DNA of 16,082 nt from JBDSTZ01 sp039927975 (lineage in GTDB: Bacteria; Pseudomonadota; Gammaproteobacteria; Burkholderiales; Burkholderiaceae_D): positions 1 to 16,082 of the forward strand of contig JBDSTZ010000498.1 of NCBI GenBank assembly GCA_039927975.1, written 5' to 3'. The notes under the pieces are model-generated. The model saw nothing but the letters and a program-made list of their open reading frames with translations. It made no database searches and was not told the DNA's origin. Below, piece after piece: positions 12,835 through 16,082 of this stretch (position 1 is its first letter; every line of letters starts with the position of its first letter). The position numbers and the translations under genes were made by a program.

Positions 12835-15800
12835 TCACCGGGTAGGCGCGACGGTGAAGCTGTAGCTGGCAGGCGCCAGCGCGACGCGGTACTTGACCAG
12901 CGGCCGGCCGTCCAGGCTCCAGCCGGTGTCGCCGCCCACGCCGGCCTGGGCCAGGTCGATCAGCAGCGTGCCGTCGCCGTGCGGAGCGATTTCCGAACTC
13001 TTCCAGGTGCCGCGCGGACGCAGGTACAAGTCTTCGTACGGGAAAGCCAGCGCATTGAAGGCGATCGGCGCCCCGCCCTCGACCTTCAAGCCGGCGCCGC
13101 CGCCGGCGGCCAGCGTCAGCCAGCGTACATCGGTCTTGTTGCCGGTTTCCTGCGGCCGCATGTAGCTGTGATACTGGTCGGCCAGCTTGCCGCTGTAGCG
13201 GCCCAGCGCGAAGCCGGTCTGGCGGTCGACGTACGACTCTTGCGGGCCACGGCCATACCAGCTCACGGTGTCGAGCGACGGCGCGCTGTCGAAGCGCAGG
13301 CCGAGACGCAGCGGATCGGGCAGATCATCCTTGAGCGGCGTGAAGGTCGCGGCGACCTTCAGCACGCCGGCCGCGTTCATGCTGTAGACGTTCTGCCAGT
13401 GCGCCGCGCCGGCCCCAAAGCTGAACAGCACCTTGACGCTGTCGGCGCCGACCTCGATCGCGCGCACCTGGCGCTGGCCGGTGTAGGCCAGCCACACCGC
13501 GTGGCTCTTGTCGACGCCGGTGCCTTCGTCGTTGTCGGTCAGGCCGCGCCAGAAGTTGGGCGAACCGCCCTTCAACGCGGTCTTGCCGTCGATGCGGTAG
13601 TCGACCAGGCCAGTCGTCGCGTCGATCACCAGCGCGGCCGCGCCGGCCTTGAGGCTGATCTCGTCGCCGCTGCGCACCGGCTTGACGAAACCGCCGGCCA
13701 GATGCGGCGCCTGCCCCTTGGCCAGCACGAATTGCGACCAGCCCATCACGCTGCCGGGCGCCACGCCCATGGTCGAGCCATCGCGCGCGATGGCGCGCAA
13801 GGTGAGCACCAGTTCACCGTTGCCGGCGCCGGCCTTGGCCAGCTTGAGCGCCACCTGCTGCGCCTTGCCGGCGCCGACCCGCACGCCATCGAGCTTGCCG
13901 CCGGCGACCTTGACGCCGTCGCGCGTCATGATCCATTCAAAGTCGAGCGCCGACAGGTCGCGGAAGTCGTAGCGGTTGACCACCGTGATCTTGCCGGATG
14001 CCGGATTGCCCTCGAAGACCACCGGCGAATACACCTTCTGCAGTTCGTAGTATTCCGGGTCGGGCGTGCGGTCCGAACGAATCACGCCGTCGCCGACCAC
14101 GCTGTTGTCGCCGTGGCTCGGATTGAGGTCGAAGCCCGAGGCCCAGTAAGTGCGGCCCTTGTCGTCCTTGGCGTACACGCTCTGGTCGACCCAGTCCCAC
14201 ACGAAGCCGCCCTGCAGCTTTTTGTGGGTGCGGATCGTCTTCCAGTAGTCTTCCAGGTTGCCCAGCGAATTGCCCATCGAGTGGGCGTACTCGCACTGGA
14301 TCATCGGCTGGGTGTAGCGCGGGTCGTCGGCGTAGTCGGCCATCTTGACGATGTCGTCGTACATCGGTGCGTAGATGTCGACATAACTGTTGGGCCGGTG
14401 GTCTTCGGCGAAGGTGCCATGGCCGAGGTAGCTGATCAGGCGGGTCGGATCGTTCTGGCGAATCCACTTCGCGGCGTTCTCGAAATTCGGTCCCGTGCCG
14501 GCCTCGTTACCGAGCGACCAGATGATGATCGAGGGGTGGTTCTTGTCGCGCTCGACCATGCGCGAGACGCGGTCGAGGTGGGCGAACTTCCAGTGGTCCT
14601 TGTAGCCGAGCTGAATCGCGGCGCGCTTGGCCGGATCGCCGGTTTTGTCGCCCAGCTCCATGTAGCCGTGCGATTCGATATTCGCTTCGTCGAGCAGGTA
14701 CATGCCGTATTCGTCGGCCAGGTCGTACCAGCGCGGATCGTTCGGATAGTGCGAGGTGCGCACCGCGTTGATGTTGGCCTGCTTCATCAGCTCCATGTCC
14801 TTGCGCATGGACTCCATCGACATCACGCGGTACGTCACCGGGTCGTGTTCGTGGCGGTTCATCCCCTTGATCATGATGCGCTTGCCGTTCACGCGCACTT
14901 CGCCGTCGGCGATTTCCACCGTGCGAAAGCCGATCCGGCTGGCGGTCGCCGAGACCAGTTTGCCGCCGGCGTCCTTGTACTCGACCACCAGGCGGTACAG
15001 GTTGGGCGTCTCGGCCGACCAGCGCTTGACGCCGCCGATGCTGCCCTTGAGCGTGACGCTCTGGTCGGCGCCGATCGCGCCGGCCGTGCTCAGCACCGCC
15101 TTGTCGCCGTCGTAGATGGTCGCCGCGATGCTGCCGGCCGCGCGCTGGCCGGCCATCGAGGCGGTCAGCGTGAACAGGCCCTCGCTGTAGGTCCGCTTGT
15201 CGAGCAGCGCGCTGACGGCGAGGTCGCGCAGGCGCGCCTTCGGCTCGGCGTACAGGTAGACGCTGCGCTCGATGCCGGAGACGCGCCAGAAGTCCTGGTC
15301 TTCCAGGTAGGAGCCGTCGGCCCAGCGATACAGTTCAATGGCGATGCTGTTCTTGCCCGGCTTGACGAATTTGCTCAGGTCGAATTCGGACGGCAGCTTG
15401 GAGTCTTCCGAGTAGCCGACCTTCTCGCCGTTGACCCAGATGTAGTAGGCCGCGCCGGCCGCGCCGACGTGCAGGAAAACGTCGCGGCAGTTCCAGCCGG
15501 CCGGCACCTCGAAGTCGCGCCGGTAGGAGCCGACTTCGTTCATCGCGTGCGGAATGAAGGGCTCATTGGCCGGGAAAGGATATTTGATGTTGGTGAAGAC
15601 CGGCTTGCCGTAGCCCTGCGCCTGCATCATGCCGGGCACCTCGATGGTCTTCCAGGCGCTGGTGTCGAAACCGCTCTTGTAGAAGTCGGCCGGCCGCGTT
15701 TCGGGCGAGGTCGAATAGGCGAACGACCAGGTGCCGTCGAGCGAGCGGTAGTAGTTCGAGGCGGCCATGTCGCCGGCGATGGCTCGCTCGCGCGTCTCGA

Positions 15801-15951
15801 AATTGAAAAACGTCGCCTTCATCGGCAAGCGATTGACGGCGACCACTTCGGGCTGCTCCCATTCGGCGAGCGGGGCCGCCGGGGCGGCGGCGCAAACGAG
15901 GTGCGGGACAGCGGCCAGGCAGGCCAGTGAAATCCATCGTGACATAGGCAT
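12835..15951 (-). CDS. Secreted LacZ-type GH2 beta-galactosidase
   Basis: A 1038-residue glycoside hydrolase of family 2 with the five-domain LacZ layout: sugar-binding jelly roll (about 60-235), immunoglobulin-like domain (about 240-345), TIM barrel (about 347-640), a second beta domain (about 650-740) and the large C-terminal beta-sandwich (about 760-1035). Catalytic residues are Glu483 (acid/base, SLGNEAG) and Glu554 (nucleophile, IQCEYAHSMGNS); NRHEHDP (365-371) and RTSHYPN (398-404) are also typical. Unlike E. coli LacZ it has an N-terminal signal peptide (SRWISLACLAAVPHLVCA), so it should act in the periplasm or outside. ATGs at 15951 and 15945 are both possible; neither has a good ribosome site. 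It hydrolyses beta-galactosides, probably side groups or oligosaccharides from plant polymers; the substrate is not fixed by sequence. Confidence 0.92.
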   Translation of the reverse strand: MPMSRWISLACLAAVPHLVCAAAPAAPLAEWEQPEVVAVNRLPMKATFFNFETRERAIAGDMAASNYYRSLDGTWSFAYSTSPETRPADFYKSGFDTSAWKTIEVPGMMQAQGYGKPVFTNIKYPFPANEPFIPHAMNEVGSYRRDFEVPAGWNCRDVFLHVGAAGAAYYIWVNGEKVGYSEDSKLPSEFDLSKFVKPGKNSIAIELYRWADGSYLEDQDFWRVSGIERSVYLYAEPKARLRDLAVSALLDKRTYSEGLFTLTASMAGQRAAGSIAATIYDGDKAVLSTAGAIGADQSVTLKGSIGGVKRWSAETPNLYRLVVEYKDAGGKLVSATASRIGFRTVEIADGEVRVNGKRIMIKGMNRHEHDPVTYRVMSMESMRKDMELMKQANINAVRTSHYPNDPRWYDLADEYGMYLLDEANIESHGYMELGDKTGDPAKRAAIQLGYKDHWKFAHLDRVSRMVERDKNHPSIIIWSLGNEAGTGPNFENAAKWIRQNDPTRLISYLGHGTFAEDHRPNSYVDIYAPMYDDIVKMADYADDPRYTQPMIQCEYAHSMGNSLGNLEDYWKTIRTHKKLQGGFVWDWVDQSVYAKDDKGRTYWASGFDLNPSHGDNSVVGDGVIRSDRTPDPEYYELQKVYSPVVFEGNPASGKITVVNRYDFRDLSALDFEWIMTRDGVKVAGGKLDGVRVGAGKAQQVALKLAKAGAGNGELVLTLRAIARDGSTMGVAPGSVMGWSQFVLAKGQAPHLAGGFVKPVRSGDEISLKAGAAALVIDATTGLVDYRIDGKTALKGGSPNFWRGLTDNDEGTGVDKSHAVWLAYTGQRQVRAIEVGADSVKVLFSFGAGAAHWQNVYSMNAAGVLKVAATFTPLKDDLPDPLRLGLRFDSAPSLDTVSWYGRGPQESYVDRQTGFALGRYSGKLADQYHSYMRPQETGNKTDVRWLTLAAGGGAGLKVEGGAPIAFNALAFPYEDLYLRPRGTWKSSEIAPHGDGTLLIDLAQAGVGGDTGWSLDGRPLVKYRVALAPASYSFTVAPTR

Positions 15952-16000
15952 TGTGCTTTGCGAATTGGGCGCCCGTCCGCAGACAAGGCGCGCCAGAATT

Positions 16001-16036
16001 GAAAACGGGCGGAAGGCATGCAATGCCTTCCGCCCC
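16001..16036 (-). terminator. Strong hairpin terminator of a gene beyond the right edge
   Basis: GGGCGGAAGGCAT (16007-16019) and ATGCCTTCCGCCC (16023-16035) form a perfect 13-bp stem with a 3-base loop. On the minus strand it is followed by GTTTTC, a short T-run. It lies upstream of the beta-galactosidase, so it most likely ends a minus-strand transcript entering from the right and separates it from this gene. Confidence 0.65.
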
Positions 16037-16045
16037 GCGGTTTGT

Positions 16046-16067
16046 GGAACGGGCCTGCGCCCGTTCC
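16046..16067. repeat. Second inverted repeat near the right edge
   Basis: GGAACGGGC and GCCCGTTCC form a perfect 9-bp stem around a CTGC loop. No T-run follows on either strand, so it is not a standard terminator by itself; it may stabilise the end of the transcript with the neighbouring hairpin. Confidence 0.6.
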
Positions 16068-16082
16068 TGTGCCGAACCAGCT

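Noticed and set aside
12136..15930. A 1264-codon open frame on the plus strand, antisense to the tetR and beta-galactosidase genes
   Set aside because: It mirrors two well-supported genes, is rich in Arg, Val, Ala, Gly and His as expected for the third-position-GC shadow frame, and has no recognisable domain.

Overview
The window is GC-rich, densely coded DNA on a gammaproteobacteria/betaproteobacteria-like codon pattern. Gene content (periplasmic polysaccharide hydrolases, XylR, glucarate dehydratase, patatin, PhzF, XRE regulator with an MmyB-like domain) is most like an environmental plant-polymer-degrading betaproteobacterium of the Oxalobacteraceae type (Massilia/Duganella/Janthinobacterium). 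That placement is inference from protein style; no rRNA or other marker is present.

Left part (1-6011) is a glucuronoxylan-themed block. The N-terminal part of xylR (minus, cut by the window edge) is divergent from gudD (glucarate dehydratase), which overlaps by ATGA a secreted GH115 alpha-glucuronidase gene. A secreted acetyl-xylan-esterase-like hydrolase gene converges on it from the right, and a solitary cyanase gene (cynS) lies upstream of that esterase on the same strand. In outline, the esterase and GH115 would strip acetyl and (methyl)glucuronate side groups from xylan outside the cytoplasm, glucuronate could be oxidised to glucarate by an enzyme not in this window, and GudD would dehydrate it.

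Middle part (6012-9979) holds a PhzF-family isomerase gene, an unknown four-helix membrane protein divergent from an XRE regulator across a perfect 17-bp palindrome, and a secreted polysaccharide deacetylase gene that ends tail-to-tail with the regulator. A gene-free 507-bp gap (9473-9979) contains a minus-strand promoter, a GntR-like operator and two consecutive rho-independent terminators, a layout that fits a small RNA or the scar of a lost gene.

Right part (9980-16082) is all minus strand: a patatin-like phospholipase, then (in transcription order from the right) a secreted LacZ-type GH2 beta-galactosidase, a TetR regulator and a short-chain dehydrogenase. The TetR and dehydrogenase promoters carry matching 18-bp near-palindromes, so the pair looks like a self-regulated unit. 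The right edge has a strong hairpin terminator for a gene outside the window.

I found no convincing defence system, CRISPR array, insertion sequence, tRNA or rRNA. The most unusual features are non-coding: a helically phased ~10.4-bp repeat ladder between xylR and gudD, a 3 x 21-bp tandem repeat upstream of cynS, a 3 x 19-bp repeat over the stop codon of the dehydrogenase, and the orphan promoter-operator-terminator cassette.
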